Source of the DNA: JAEMQF01 sp963850525
GTDB taxonomy: Bacteria > Pseudomonadota > Gammaproteobacteria > Burkholderiales > Burkholderiaceae_C
DNA length: 64,000 nt
NCBI GenBank assembly: GCA_963850525.1
Contig: CAWKLQ010000011.1
Location: 186,001-250,000 of the forward strand
Direction: 5' to 3'
A program made the translations under genes and the position numbers. Positions 33,472-42,265 of the stretch are shown one piece after another (the first letter of the stretch is position 1; each line of letters starts with the position of its first letter). The notes under the pieces were generated by a model. It was not told the DNA's origin and ran no database searches. It saw only the letters and a list, made by a program, of their open reading frames with translations.

Positions 33472-34458
33472 ATGATTCCTTTGTCCATTCTCGATCTCGC
33501 CCCCATCGTCGAAGGCAGCGATGCCGTTCAAGCGCTGAAAAATAGCCTCGACCTCGCGCAACACGCCGAAACCTGGGGCTACCGCCGCTACTGGGTCGCC
33601 GAACACCACAACATGGACGGCGTCGCGAGTTCGGCGACCGCCGTGCTCGTGGGCCACATCGCCGGCGGCACGAAAACGATTCGCGTCGGCTCGGGCGGCG
33701 TGATGTTGCCCAATCACGCACCGCTGGTGATTGCCGAACAGTTCGGCACGCTCGCGACGCTGTATCCGGAGCGCATCGACCTGGGTCTGGGCCGCGCCCC
33801 CGGCACCGACCGCATGACGATGCACGCGCTGCGGCGCACCCTCACAAGCAACGACGAAGAAGACTTTCCGCGCGACGTGCTCGAGTTGCAGGCCTACCTC
33901 GGCGAAGGCAGCGCCGACCAACCCGTGCGCGCGATTCCCGGAATCGGCACGCACGTGCCGATCTGGCTGCTCGGCTCGAGCCTGTACAGCGCGCAGCTTG
34001 CCGCCTACCTGGGGCTGCCGTTTGCGTTTGCTTCGCACTTCGCACCCGATTTGCTGCTGCAGGCGCTGGACGTTTACCGCAGGACGTACAAGCCATCGAC
34101 ACGCTGGCCAAAAGCCCACGCGATGGTCGGCGTGAACGTCGTCTGCGCCGACACCGATGAAGCCGCCGCGTGGGCTTTCACGTCAATTCAGCAGCGGTTT
34201 CTCGGCATGCAGCGCGGCCGGCGCGGGCCGCTGCCCCGGCCGATCGACCCGGCGCAAATGGAGGCCCTATGGTCGCCGCAGGAGAAAGCCGGCGTGCAGC
34301 GCATGTTGCTCGCCGCCGCAGTCGGTTCGCCCGACAGCGTGCGCCGGCAGCTCGGGGAAATCGTCGAACAGACAGCTGCGGACGAACTGATCGTTGCCGG
34401 TGCGATCCACGACCACGCAGCACGACTTCGGTCATATCAGTTGCTGGCAGGACTTTGA
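33472..34458 (+). CDS. Luciferase-like monooxygenase (LLM class flavin-dependent oxidoreductase)
   Basis: FMN/F420-type flavin oxidoreductase of the LLM superfamily, about 328 residues. It begins MIPLSILDLAPIVEGSDAVQ and has YRRYWVAEHHNMDGVASSAT, IRVGSGGVMLPNHAPLVIAEQFGTLATLYPERIDLGLGRAPG-type segments and PIWLLGSSLYSAQLAAYLGLPFAFASHF. These match the group 1 flavin-dependent family that includes YhbW. Its substrate is unknown. It is divergent from the epimerase gene by 64 bases; start chosen at the last of three nearby ATGs. Confidence 0.88.
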   Translation: MIPLSILDLAPIVEGSDAVQALKNSLDLAQHAETWGYRRYWVAEHHNMDGVASSATAVLVGHIAGGTKTIRVGSGGVMLPNHAPLVIAEQFGTLATLYPERIDLGLGRAPGTDRMTMHALRRTLTSNDEEDFPRDVLELQAYLGEGSADQPVRAIPGIGTHVPIWLLGSSLYSAQLAAYLGLPFAFASHFAPDLLLQALDVYRRTYKPSTRWPKAHAMVGVNVVCADTDEAAAWAFTSIQQRFLGMQRGRRGPLPRPIDPAQMEALWSPQEKAGVQRMLLAAAVGSPDSVRRQLGEIVEQTAADELIVAGAIHDHAARLRSYQLLAGL

Positions 34459-34472
34459 GATCAGCGAAGCCT

Positions 34473-34499
34473 TCAGTCGTGCCGTTCGGGCACAGCTGA
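34473..34499 (+). terminator. Stem-loop after the LLM monooxygenase gene
   Basis: An 11-pair stem around a GTTCG loop (arms TCAGTCGTGCC and GGCACAGCTGA, with one mismatch and one wobble) begins 15 bases after the stop. The following TGTTCTAAATA is only weakly T-rich, so it may be a weak intrinsic terminator. Confidence 0.45.
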
Positions 34500-34537
34500 T
34501 GTTCTAAATAGTCCTGGAAAGGTAGTTGGCATGCGGA

Positions 34538-34566
34538 TTGCACTTGCCCACCCGCCGCCATACGAT
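34538..34566 (+). promoter_or_regulatory. Sigma-70-like promoter for the ABC-formamidase operon
   Basis: TTGCAC (34538-34543) and TACGAT (34561-34566) are separated by 17 bases and lie about 54 bases upstream of the TTG start of the binding-protein gene. The match to the sigma-70 consensus is fair (four to five of six in each box) and the spacing is ideal. Confidence 0.5.
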
Positions 34567-34619
34567 ATTTGCGGCGATCCCTCGCCACCCCGACATTGAC
34601 TAAACACAGGAGACCCATC

Positions 34620-35630
34620 TTGACCATGATTTCCACCCGCGCGATGACACGCCGAAACTGCGTCGTCGCGGCCGCTCTTGCGGCCACTCTCGGCGCCATC
34701 AGTCTGCCCAGCGCAGCGCAGGCGCTGAAGGAAGTGAACTTCGTCGAAGCCGTCCACAACCTGGGCTACATCAACCTCTACGTGGGCCAGCACGCGAAGA
34801 TTTTCGAGAAGCACGGCATCAAGCTCAACGTCAAGGCCGCAGGCGGCGACACGCAGGCGTTTGCTGCGGTGCTCGGCAAGTCGGCGCAGTTTGCGATTGG
34901 CGACGCCACGATGGTGCAGATGTCGCGTGAACAGGGCGGCCCCGGCATCGTCGTCGGCACCGTCGTGCAGCGCGCGCACTATTTCGGGGTGTCGAAGAAC
35001 AAGGAGCCGATCAAGGACCCGAAGGGCTTCAAGGGCTGGACCGTCGTGACCTCGCCCGAGCCGAACACCAACTTCTCGGTGACGAAGAAGATCCTCGAAG
35101 ACAACGGCCTCAAGCCCAAGGTCGACACGAAGATTTTGGAAGTCAACCCGGGAACCGAAATCGCGGCGATGCTCGCGGGCCAGGCCGACATGGCCGTCGC
35201 GTACCAGCCCGGCGTGGCCAACGCGATGTCGCAAGGCGCGAAAGTCGTATTCGACTTCGCGAGCTACATGGGCCCGTTCTGCAACACCGGCATCATGGTC
35301 CTGCCCGATTACGCGAAAGCCAACCCGGACATCGTGCAAGCGCTCGTCAGTGCGTTCGAAGAAGCGTCGCGCCTGACTTACGCCAAGCCCGCCTTCGCGA
35401 AGGAAGTCGCCCGCAAGGAGTTTCCGGACCTGCCCGCTGCGGTGGTCGACAAGGCGATCGACATGCAGCTCGAGTTCAAGATCCCCTCGCAATCTGTGAA
35501 GACCGATCCGAAGCAGTGGGAAAACCTGATCAAGATGCAGATCTATCTGAAGAACGTGAAGGGCACGATCCCGTTCAAGGACATCATCGACAACAGCTAC
35601 GCGGAAAAAGCGATCAAGGCGATCAAGTAA
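34620..35630 (+). CDS. ABC transporter substrate-binding protein, NMT1/SsuA-like
   Basis: Periplasmic receptor of an aliphatic sulfonate/nitrate/pyrimidine-type ABC importer, about 336 residues. A signal peptide precedes the cleavage region SAAQA, and the mature start EVNFVEAVHNLGYINLYVGQHAKIFEKHGI is typical of the NMT1 fold. I prefer the TTG at 34620 because CAGGAG lies at a normal distance; the ATG two codons later has none. The ligand cannot be inferred, but the operon ends with an amidase, so an amide is plausible. Confidence 0.88.
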   Translation: MTMISTRAMTRRNCVVAAALAATLGAISLPSAAQALKEVNFVEAVHNLGYINLYVGQHAKIFEKHGIKLNVKAAGGDTQAFAAVLGKSAQFAIGDATMVQMSREQGGPGIVVGTVVQRAHYFGVSKNKEPIKDPKGFKGWTVVTSPEPNTNFSVTKKILEDNGLKPKVDTKILEVNPGTEIAAMLAGQADMAVAYQPGVANAMSQGAKVVFDFASYMGPFCNTGIMVLPDYAKANPDIVQALVSAFEEASRLTYAKPAFAKEVARKEFPDLPAAVVDKAIDMQLEFKIPSQSVKTDPKQWENLIKMQIYLKNVKGTIPFKDIIDNSYAEKAIKAIK

Positions 35631-35648
35631 AGCCCCTCGATTGAACGA

Positions 35649-36476
35649 ATGCAGCCGGTGATCGAGTCCCCGGCGGCAAGCTCGCAGCTCGGCCCGAACC
35701 CGGGCGCTCTGCTGGTTGCTGAAGGGATTGCCAAGACCTACTTCGTCGGTGGCCGCGCCAATGCGGTCATCGGCGACGTGTCGTTGCAGTTGAAGCGCGG
35801 CGAGATCGTCAGCGTCGTCGGCCCTTCGGGGTGCGGCAAAACGACGCTGCTCAATCTGTTGTGCGGCGTTCTGCCGCTGTCTGCCGGGCGCGTCGCGTGG
35901 CGCGGCCAGCCGCTCACCGGCATGCCCGACCGCGTGGGCTACATGTTGCAAAAAGACCTGCTGCTGCCGTGGCGCACCGCACTGGGCAACGTAACGCTGG
36001 GCCTGGAAATCAAGAACGTGGCGCGTGAAGAACGCGAGGCGCGTGCCCACGCCTTGCTCGACACGGTCGGACTCAAGTCGTTTCACGATTACTACCCGTC
36101 CAAACTCTCAGGCGGGATGCGCCAGCGCGTCGCGCTCGCGCGCACCCTCGTCACCGACCCCGAGGTGCTGCTGCTCGACGAGCCTTTTGCCGCGCTCGAC
36201 TTCCAGACCAAGCTGCTGTTAGAGAGCGACATGGTGCGCCTCGTGCGCAGCGAAGGCCGATCCCTGCTGATGATCACGCACGACGTCGAAGAAGCGGTGT
36301 CACTGTCGGACCGCGTGCTCGTGCTCTCGCACCGGCCGTCGCGGGTGCGCGCGGTGCACGACATCGTGTTGGAGGCCGACCGCGACGACATGATGGCGGT
36401 GCGCCAGTCGCCGCGCTTCTTCGAACTCGTGCGCATGATCTGGAGCCAGCTCGAAGTGCGAGGCAGCGATGGCTGA
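35649..36476 (+). CDS. ABC transporter ATP-binding protein (SsuB/TauB-like)
   Basis: Cytoplasmic ATPase of the same importer, 275 residues. Walker A is VVGPSGCGKTTLLNLLCG, signature LSGGMRQRVALAR, Walker B LLLDEPFAALD, and the switch His is in SLLMITHDVEEAVSLSDRVL. A short N-terminal extension of about 25 residues precedes the domain. It follows the binding protein by 18 bases and overlaps the permease by 8 bases. Confidence 0.95.
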   Translation: MQPVIESPAASSQLGPNPGALLVAEGIAKTYFVGGRANAVIGDVSLQLKRGEIVSVVGPSGCGKTTLLNLLCGVLPLSAGRVAWRGQPLTGMPDRVGYMLQKDLLLPWRTALGNVTLGLEIKNVAREEREARAHALLDTVGLKSFHDYYPSKLSGGMRQRVALARTLVTDPEVLLLDEPFAALDFQTKLLLESDMVRLVRSEGRSLLMITHDVEEAVSLSDRVLVLSHRPSRVRAVHDIVLEADRDDMMAVRQSPRFFELVRMIWSQLEVRGSDG

Positions 36477-37284
36477 CGCGCCCGCCGACACGGCAGCGCC
36501 GGAGTCGGCGCCGCGCAAGTTCGACCGCAGCGTGCTTCTTGTTCCGGCGTGCCAGATCGTCCTGCTCGTCGTGCTCATCACGCTGTGGGAACTCGCCACC
36601 GGCAGCGAAAAGCTGAATGCCTTCCTGTTCGGCTCGCCGAGCGCGGTGTGGGAACACCTCGTCAAGATGGCGCTCGACGGCAGCCTGCTGCGCGATTCGT
36701 TCGTCACCGGCGGCGAGACCCTGCTCGGCTTCGGCCTGGGCAACCTGATCGGCACGCTGCTCGGCCTGGCGCTGTGGTATTCGCGATTCGTCTCGCGCGT
36801 CGTGCAACCGTTCATCGTCGCGATCGGCTCGATCCCCATCGTCGCCCTGGCGCCGCTGGCGATCATCTGGTTCGGCACCGGCCTGGCGTCGAAAGTCGCG
36901 ATGTCCACGCTGTCGGTCGTCGTCGTCGCGCTCGTCATCGCCTACAAGGGCGCGCTGAGCGTCGACGAAGACCAGATCAACCTGATGCGCACGCTGGGCG
37001 CGAGCAAGCCGCAGATCTTTCGCAAGCTCGTCGTTCCGGCGTCGCTGGGCGACATCTTTGCCGGGCTCAAGCTCACGATCGGTTTTGCGCTGATCGGCGC
37101 GATCGTCGGCGAGTTCATGTCGTCGTCGGAGGGTCTCGGCCACGCGATCTTCAAGGCCGGTAGCCTGTACATCATCTCCAAGGTCTTCGCCGCGCTCGTC
37201 GCGACGATTGCCCTGGCCTTGTTGCTCACCTACATCGTGGGCAAAGTGGAGCGCCTGCTCATGCCGTGGCGCACTTTCGATTGA
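36469..37284 (+). CDS. ABC transporter permease (SsuC/TauC-like)
   Basis: Inner-membrane permease, 271 residues with about six helices. The EAA-type loop that contacts the ATPase is INLMRTLGASKPQIFRKLVVPASLGDIFAGLK. Helices include LVPACQIVLLVVLITLWELA and PLAIIWFGTGLASKVAMSTLSVVVVALVIAYKG. It overlaps the ATPase gene by 8 bases and precedes the formamidase gene by 22. Confidence 0.94.
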   Translation: MADAPADTAAPESAPRKFDRSVLLVPACQIVLLVVLITLWELATGSEKLNAFLFGSPSAVWEHLVKMALDGSLLRDSFVTGGETLLGFGLGNLIGTLLGLALWYSRFVSRVVQPFIVAIGSIPIVALAPLAIIWFGTGLASKVAMSTLSVVVVALVIAYKGALSVDEDQINLMRTLGASKPQIFRKLVVPASLGDIFAGLKLTIGFALIGAIVGEFMSSSEGLGHAIFKAGSLYIISKVFAALVATIALALLLTYIVGKVERLLMPWRTFD

Positions 37285-37306
37285 CCCTTCATCCGAGGAC
37301 CGGGCC

Positions 37307-38242
37307 ATGAGCACAGCCGTTCAAGTGATCCGCAAGCAGTCTCTCAAATACGCGCTAGCGGCAACCGATTCCTTCATCGCTGAGGTGAGCGACGGCGAGA
37401 CCTTCGAAGTCGAGACCGAGCTCAACATCGGCGGCCACTTGATCACGCACGAGCACGAAAAGCTCGAGCTGAAAGACGTGACGATTCCCTTCGTGAACCC
37501 CGCCACCGGGCCGGTGCGGCTGAAGGGTGCACGCCCCGGGCAGATGGTCGTGATCGATGTCATCGAAGTCGGCGTGCACGGCTTGGGTTTCACTGCGCTG
37601 TGGCCGGGCATCGGCATCTTTCCGGATTGGGTGCGGCGCAAGGAGTTCGGCATTCAGAACCGCAACGTGCGCGTCGAGGATGGCATCGTGCATTGGAGCG
37701 ACACGCTCAAGCTCGAGGCCAAGCCCATGGTCGGCGTGATCGGCGTCGCGCCGGTGGCCGGCGGCATGCTGACGATAGACAACGGCGTGCACGGCGGCAA
37801 CATGGACGTGCAGGAGGTCACCAACGGCAATCGGGTCATGTTCCCGGTGTTCCACGAGGGCGCCTACCTCTACTTCGGCGACGTGCACGCGCTGCAGGGC
37901 GACGCCGAATGCAACGGCATGGGCGCGATCGAAATCCGCGGCCACCTGAAACTGCGCGTCAGCCTCGCGCCCGCGCCGAAACGCCTGAACTGGCCGCGAA
38001 TCGAAACGCCGACGCACATCTGCACGATAGGTTGCGCGCGCCCGCTGGACGACGCGCTGCGCATCTCGTTCGAGGAGATGGTCTACTGGATGGAAGAGAG
38101 TTACGGCATTCCCGGCCCCGAGGCCTACATGTTGCTCGGGCAGATTGCCGAAGCGCGCTGCACGCAGATGGTGAACCCGAAGTACACCTACATCTGCAAG
38201 GTCGCGAAGAAGTACTTGCCGGGCGGCGGCGTCAAGCGCTGA
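37307..38242 (+). CDS. Acetamidase/formamidase family protein
   Basis: Hydrolyses short amides to the acid plus ammonia; 311 residues. Family features are VETELNIGGHLITHEHEKLEL, IPFVNPATGPVRLKGARPGQ, AGGMLTIDNGVHGGNMDVQEV, FGDVHALQGDAECNGMGAIEI (Asp/His/Glu metal-site residues) and MLLGQIAEARCTQMVNP. It is the last gene of the ABC operon, which suggests the imported ligand is an amide and provides nitrogen. An AGGACC ribosome-binding site precedes the ATG. Confidence 0.9.
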   Translation: MSTAVQVIRKQSLKYALAATDSFIAEVSDGETFEVETELNIGGHLITHEHEKLELKDVTIPFVNPATGPVRLKGARPGQMVVIDVIEVGVHGLGFTALWPGIGIFPDWVRRKEFGIQNRNVRVEDGIVHWSDTLKLEAKPMVGVIGVAPVAGGMLTIDNGVHGGNMDVQEVTNGNRVMFPVFHEGAYLYFGDVHALQGDAECNGMGAIEIRGHLKLRVSLAPAPKRLNWPRIETPTHICTIGCARPLDDALRISFEEMVYWMEESYGIPGPEAYMLLGQIAEARCTQMVNPKYTYICKVAKKYLPGGGVKR

Positions 38243-38346
38243 ACGGCGCGGGCCTCGCGCGGAGGTGCGCTGGTTGGCCGCGACGCCTCGCGCAGCAGGC
38301 GATCGAGCAACCGCGCCCGCTCTTCAGCGCGATCGGCGCGTCGAAT

Positions 38347-38826
38347 TCAGCGGGGTGCAGCGCCCCGTGTCTTGTGCACCACGCCCCACATCGACTCCCA
38401 ATCCGCACCGCCCATGTCGGTCACCGCTCCGTCTGCACCGAAGAACTTGTTGGGCATCTGGAAGAACCCGAGAAACAACCCGCCCTTGGGCGACCACGCG
38501 CTGTGGCGGCTGCCCGCCGGGCGCCAGATGAACTGGCCGGCCTTGCATTCGATGCCTTCGTCGGGACCTGCTTTGTCGACGAGGTGGCCTTCGATGACCC
38601 AGGTCTGCTCGATGAGCACATGCTCGTGGTCGGGCAAGACGGAACCCGGCGCCATGCGAATCAACGAGCTGACCAGGCCGCTCGCGCGGTCGAACAACAG
38701 GTTCTTCACCTCGATGCCGGGAAAACGCGTCGCCTGCCAGGGCAGCGAATCGGTATCGACGAGTCGGGACGCAAGCGGCGCGAGCCTGGCGTGGGCGGGC
38801 ACGTTGGGGGTGATGGCGGTGGTCAT
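38347..38826 (-). CDS. Cupin-domain protein
   Basis: Single-domain cupin, 159 residues. The first motif is PDHEHVLIEQTWVIEGHLVD (two His and Glu as metal ligands) and the second CKAGQFIWRPAGSRHSAW. A C-terminal tail ending MWGVVHKTRGAAPR follows. Function unknown; such proteins include dioxygenases and anti-sigma factors of the ChrR type. It is convergent with the formamidase gene; the 104-base gap between them shows no hairpin with a T-run. Confidence 0.8.
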   Translation of the reverse strand: MTTAITPNVPAHARLAPLASRLVDTDSLPWQATRFPGIEVKNLLFDRASGLVSSLIRMAPGSVLPDHEHVLIEQTWVIEGHLVDKAGPDEGIECKAGQFIWRPAGSRHSAWSPKGGLFLGFFQMPNKFFGADGAVTDMGGADWESMWGVVHKTRGAAPR

Positions 38827-38915
38827 GGCCGGTCTCCGAGGTGAGCTTCGATTCGTGTGAAAGCGCCAGATTGTCAGTCGAAGCCCACCACGGCGTGCGC
38901 TTGCAAGAAGGCGTG

Positions 38916-39122
38916 TTACTCGCGGCCCGCGGCCGACGCGGCGGCGGCAACCGCGTCGAGCGATTCGCCGAGCCGCCTTTCGGCCTCGCGCTGCTGCGCT
39001 TGGGCTTGCTGCGCCTGCTTGGCCTGCAATGCGCCAACCGTGGCGGCGGTTCCGGCGACTTCTGCACCGCATGCGCCGAGCAGCAGGGCGATCGCGAGAA
39101 TGGAGCAAGTGGGCATCGCCAT
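38916..39122 (-). CDS. Small lipoprotein
   Basis: 68 residues, MAMPTCSILAIALLLGACGA: a signal peptide with lipobox LLGAC. The rest is Ala/Gln/Glu-rich (QAKQAQQAQAQQREAERRL) and should form one helix, possibly a coiled coil in the periplasm. AGGAGACTTTC precedes the chosen ATG at 39120-39122. No known family recognised. Confidence 0.7.
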   Translation of the reverse strand: MAMPTCSILAIALLLGACGAEVAGTAATVGALQAKQAQQAQAQQREAERRLGESLDAVAAAASAAGRE

Positions 39123-39149
39123 GAAAGTCTCCTGCAGCAACGTGTTGCG

Positions 39150-40544
39150 TCATCCTAGGCGAGCGTGCCTTCCAGCGACAGCGGAGAAGACGGCATTTTT
39201 GCCGCTTGATGTCGAGCGTGGCCCCGGTCCCGCGCGGCGACGCGCTGCCGCCAAGGGCGATGGCGCGCTGCCGTGCGCCAACCACAGCAGCAGCACCAGG
39301 GCAAGCACCGGCAAGTTTTTCACGAGCGGACCGCAATGGTCGATCATGAGTTCGGGCATGTGCAGCGCTGCGGTCAGGGTGTAGCCCAGCACCGCACCGG
39401 TTTGCGCGGCATACGCCCAGGGCGACGGGCGCAGCCACAACGTCAGGCCGAGTGCCAGATTGAGCGTGCACGAAGCGATGAGTGCGACCTCGCCGGCAAC
39501 ACCCTCGAGGCCGCAGCGCGCCAGCAGATGCAAGACGCCGGAGTCGCGCTGAAACAGCGCGCTGACGAGCGCCGTATAGACCCACATGAAGCCGAGCGCT
39601 GCGCGCAACACCGCCGCCACCGGCGCCGGCAAATCAACTCGCAGGTCGAGCAGCGGCGTCGGGGGTGTCGTGCCCAAGCCGCGTGCCATGCTCGTCGGCT
39701 CGCGCCCGAGCAGCGCCGCGGCGCAATTCGGCGCGGGCACGCTGCCGCGTTCCAGCAGGCGCAGCGTGTCGCGACAGAACACCTCTTGCGGCAGCGCTTC
39801 GGCAAGCCTCGCGCCCAGCATCATCAACGCCATCGGCACGCGCAGCCACAGCGCAGCGCCCAGGCCCAATGCGCCGCGGTAGTGCGCGAGCATGTCGCGG
39901 TAGCTGAGTGCGTCGGCGCCGCCGATCTCGTAGACGGCACGCAGCGTGTCCGGGCGCTCGAGCAGGCGTGCCACCGCTTCGGCGACTTCGTAGACGTGCA
40001 CCGGCTGCACTTGCTGCGCGCCGCCTCCAGGCAAGCCGATCACGGGCAAGCTGGCGAGCGTGGCGAACAGTTCGGCGCTCTGGCTCGCCGGGCCGTAGAT
40101 GAGTGACGGGCGCAACACGGCCCAGTCGATTCCGAGCGTCGCGAGCGCGTCGTCGGCGAGCAGTTTGCTGTGCAAATAAGGCGTGGCCAGGCTTTGCGCG
40201 TCGGCGCCGACGCCGAGCGCTGAGACCTGCACGACGCGGCTCACACCGGCGAGCGCCGCCCCGCGGAACATCTCGATCGGCCCGGCGCTGTGCACGCGCT
40301 CGAAGCTTTGCTTGGGCGACGCCATCAGGATGCCGACGCAGTTGACGACCGCCTCGACACGGCGCTGCGTCAGCGCCGCCGCCCACGCCTGCGGCGTGCG
40401 TGGCTGCATGAAGTCGACATGCAGCGTCAAACCCGCATCAACCTGAGCGCGACCGCCGTCGATGACGCGGTGCCCTCGCGCGCGCAAAGCGCTTGCCACG
40501 GCACGGCCCACACACCCGCTGGATCCACAGACGAGGACATTCAT
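39150..40544 (-). CDS. NAD(P)-binding SDR fused to a DoxX-like membrane domain
   Basis: 464 residues. Residues 1-290 form an atypical/extended SDR (NmrA/YbjT-like): MNVLVCGSSGCVGRAVASAL, VVNCVGILMASPKQSFERVH, VVQVSALGVGADAQ, TPYLHSKLLADDAL. Residues about 300-440 contain four helices typical of DoxX-like proteins: LGFMWVYTALVSALFQRDSG, LHLLARCGLEGVAGEVAL, TLNLALGLTLWL, LPVLALVLLLWL. The start ATGA overlaps the stop of the DCC protein gene at 40541, so the two are coupled. It probably joins a redox reaction to the membrane; substrate unknown. Confidence 0.82.
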   Translation of the reverse strand: MNVLVCGSSGCVGRAVASALRARGHRVIDGGRAQVDAGLTLHVDFMQPRTPQAWAAALTQRRVEAVVNCVGILMASPKQSFERVHSAGPIEMFRGAALAGVSRVVQVSALGVGADAQSLATPYLHSKLLADDALATLGIDWAVLRPSLIYGPASQSAELFATLASLPVIGLPGGGAQQVQPVHVYEVAEAVARLLERPDTLRAVYEIGGADALSYRDMLAHYRGALGLGAALWLRVPMALMMLGARLAEALPQEVFCRDTLRLLERGSVPAPNCAAALLGREPTSMARGLGTTPPTPLLDLRVDLPAPVAAVLRAALGFMWVYTALVSALFQRDSGVLHLLARCGLEGVAGEVALIASCTLNLALGLTLWLRPSPWAYAAQTGAVLGYTLTAALHMPELMIDHCGPLVKNLPVLALVLLLWLAHGSAPSPLAAARRRAGPGPRSTSSGKNAVFSAVAGRHARLG

Positions 40545-41023
40545 GAAGGTTCTCCTTGCTTGTCGCCAGCCCGCGCCGGCGCGGTGCACGCACCGCCATG
40601 GCATGCCGCCATGCGCTGCGTCTGCCTGCGCGCGCGGTGCGTGCGCACGGCGTTGATCAGGGGGGCGGTGAAGCCCGAGATCGTGCGGCGGTGCCGCGCG
40701 AATTGGCGGTACGCCAAGTCGAACAGTGCTCGCAACGGTGCAAACCCCGTCGGCGCGAGCACCCAGCCCAGTCCAACCGCTGCGTACGCGAGGCGCAACA
40801 CCGGCATCCCCTGCAGCAGCGTGCCGTCGGCGCAGCGCGCGTGGATTTGCGCGTCGAGTGCGGCCCAGCTCGTACCGTAAGGCGCGGCGTCGAAGCCCGG
40901 CGCCATGATGTCGACAAAGACCAGCTGCCCCGCCGCATTGCGCGAGCGCAAGTGGTCCATCTCGAGCGCGCAGACCGGGCAAGTGGCGTCGTAGAGGAGC
41001 GTCAAGGGGTAGATCGAGCTCAT
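40541..41023 (-). CDS. DCC-family thiol-disulfide oxidoreductase-like protein
   Basis: 160 residues. The N-terminal LLYDATCPVCALEMDHLRSR holds the DxxCPxC motif (here D-A-T-C-P-V-C) that names the DCC family; YGTSWAALDAQIHA and LAYAAVGLGWVLAP also match. Family members are thioredoxin-like and often adjoin DoxX-like genes, as here. It is coupled to the SDR-DoxX gene by four overlapping bases and lies 53 bases downstream of the GbsR gene. Confidence 0.84.
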   Translation of the reverse strand: MSSIYPLTLLYDATCPVCALEMDHLRSRNAAGQLVFVDIMAPGFDAAPYGTSWAALDAQIHARCADGTLLQGMPVLRLAYAAVGLGWVLAPTGFAPLRALFDLAYRQFARHRRTISGFTAPLINAVRTHRARRQTQRMAACHGGACTAPARAGDKQGEPS

Positions 41024-41076
41024 GTTATTTGTCCAGTAATTTCTGTTTGGAGAGAAACATTGAAGCAAAAAAATGT

Positions 41077-41673
41077 CTACGGCCGCGGCGCGGCGGAGGT
41101 CTTGGCAGCACCGCGCATGCCGAGATCAGCCGGCGCAACGCCGCCAGTTGGCGCCCGGCCGAGCAGTTTCTTGATCTTCGCGCCCAGTTTGAGCACCTGG
41201 GTCAGCGTCTCGGTGTCGAGCTTGAGCATCTGGTCGCTCCACGCCGTGAGGGTTTCGAGCAGTTCCAGCGTCTCCTGCATGCGCAGCTTCGCTTCGGCCG
41301 GATCCCTGCTGATCGCCGGGTCGGCGAGCACGTCGCGCAGCACGGCGATCGTCGGCGCGATCTCACGGTGTTGGCGCTCACTGACGATGGTTCGCAGCAA
41401 TTCCCACACTTGTTTGGAAGTTTCAAAGTGGTCGCGCCGGTCGCCGCCGAGGTGCACCAGCCTGACGAGGCGCCAGCTCTGCAGCTCACGAATGCTGTTG
41501 CTGACGTTGGAGCGCGCAACGTTCAGCGTGTCGGCAATCTCCTCGGCGTGCATGGGTCGGCCCGTGATGTAAAGCAGCGCGTGGATTTGCGCGACGGTGC
41601 GGTTCACACCCCAGCGCGCGCCCATTTCGCCCCAGTGCAAGACAAACCTCGAGAGGGTCGGCGAGAGTTCCAT
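41077..41673 (-). CDS. GbsR/MarR-family transcriptional regulator
   Basis: 198 residues with a MarR-type winged helix: NRTVAQIHALLYITGRPMHA, EIADTLNVARSNVSNSIRELQSW, and wing LVRLVHLGGDRRDHFETS. This pattern is typical of the GbsR/YvaV group. The C-terminal helices dimerise. It begins the DCC/SDR-DoxX block and probably controls it. ATG at 41671-41673. Confidence 0.88.
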   Translation of the reverse strand: MELSPTLSRFVLHWGEMGARWGVNRTVAQIHALLYITGRPMHAEEIADTLNVARSNVSNSIRELQSWRLVRLVHLGGDRRDHFETSKQVWELLRTIVSERQHREIAPTIAVLRDVLADPAISRDPAEAKLRMQETLELLETLTAWSDQMLKLDTETLTQVLKLGAKIKKLLGRAPTGGVAPADLGMRGAAKTSAAPRP

Positions 41674-41700
41674 GGACGCGACTCTGCGCCTGGGCTACAT

Positions 41701-41716
41701 TTCTGTCAATACTGAA
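41701..41716. promoter_or_regulatory. Short inverted repeat upstream of the GbsR gene
   Basis: TTCTGT-CAAT-ACTGAA (five of six pairs) lies 28 bases upstream of the GbsR start. A related ATTTCTGT string recurs at about 41037-41046 in the gap before the DCC gene, where TTTCT and AGAAA also pair. It may be a regulator site; evidence is thin. Confidence 0.3.
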
Positions 41717-41819
41717 GCGACTATCGTGGCGATATGGCGCAGCGAGCGGCGCTACGAGCCTGCGTCGCGCCACATCGGCGAGTCGCGCCAGAGAATGCGC
41801 CACACAAGGAGCCCGGACG

Positions 41820-42236
41820 ATGCTTGCGACATTGCTCATTTGCCTGGGCGCCGGGATCATCCTGGCGCTCGGGATGATTCACTTGTACTACACCTTCGTC
41901 GGCACCAAGTTCTTGCCGCGCTATCCCGCCCTGCAAGACGCAATGCAAAAGGGGCACCTGCAAATCACGCGCCAGACGACGATCTGGCGCGCCTGGGTCG
42001 GCTTCAACGCGAGTCACGGCCTGGGCGCAGTTTTGTTCGGGCTGGTCTACCTCCACCTCGCCGTCTGGCGCGCGCCCTTGCTGCTCGGCTCGCCCTTCCT
42101 GTGCGGCCTGGGCGTGGTGACGCTGCTGGCCTACCTGTGGCTCGGCTGGCGCTACTGGTTCAGCGTGCCGTTTCGCGGCATCGCGCTCGCGACGCTGCTG
42201 TTCACCAGCGGCGTCGCGGTGAGCCACTTCGGCTGA
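41820..42236 (+). CDS. Small multi-pass membrane protein of unknown function
   Basis: 138 residues with four hydrophobic segments: LLICLGAGIILALGMIHLYY, AWVGFNASHGLGAVLFGLVY, LGSPFLCGLGVVTLLAYLWL and GIALATLLFTSGVAVSHFG. LQDAMQKGHLQITRQTTIWRAW lies between helix 1 and 2. I do not assign a family with confidence. An AAGGAG precedes the start, and it is divergent from the GbsR gene. Confidence 0.72.
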   Translation: MLATLLICLGAGIILALGMIHLYYTFVGTKFLPRYPALQDAMQKGHLQITRQTTIWRAWVGFNASHGLGAVLFGLVYLHLAVWRAPLLLGSPFLCGLGVVTLLAYLWLGWRYWFSVPFRGIALATLLFTSGVAVSHFG

Positions 42237-42265
42237 ATCCGGGCTGCGCATTCAAAGGAGCCCCT

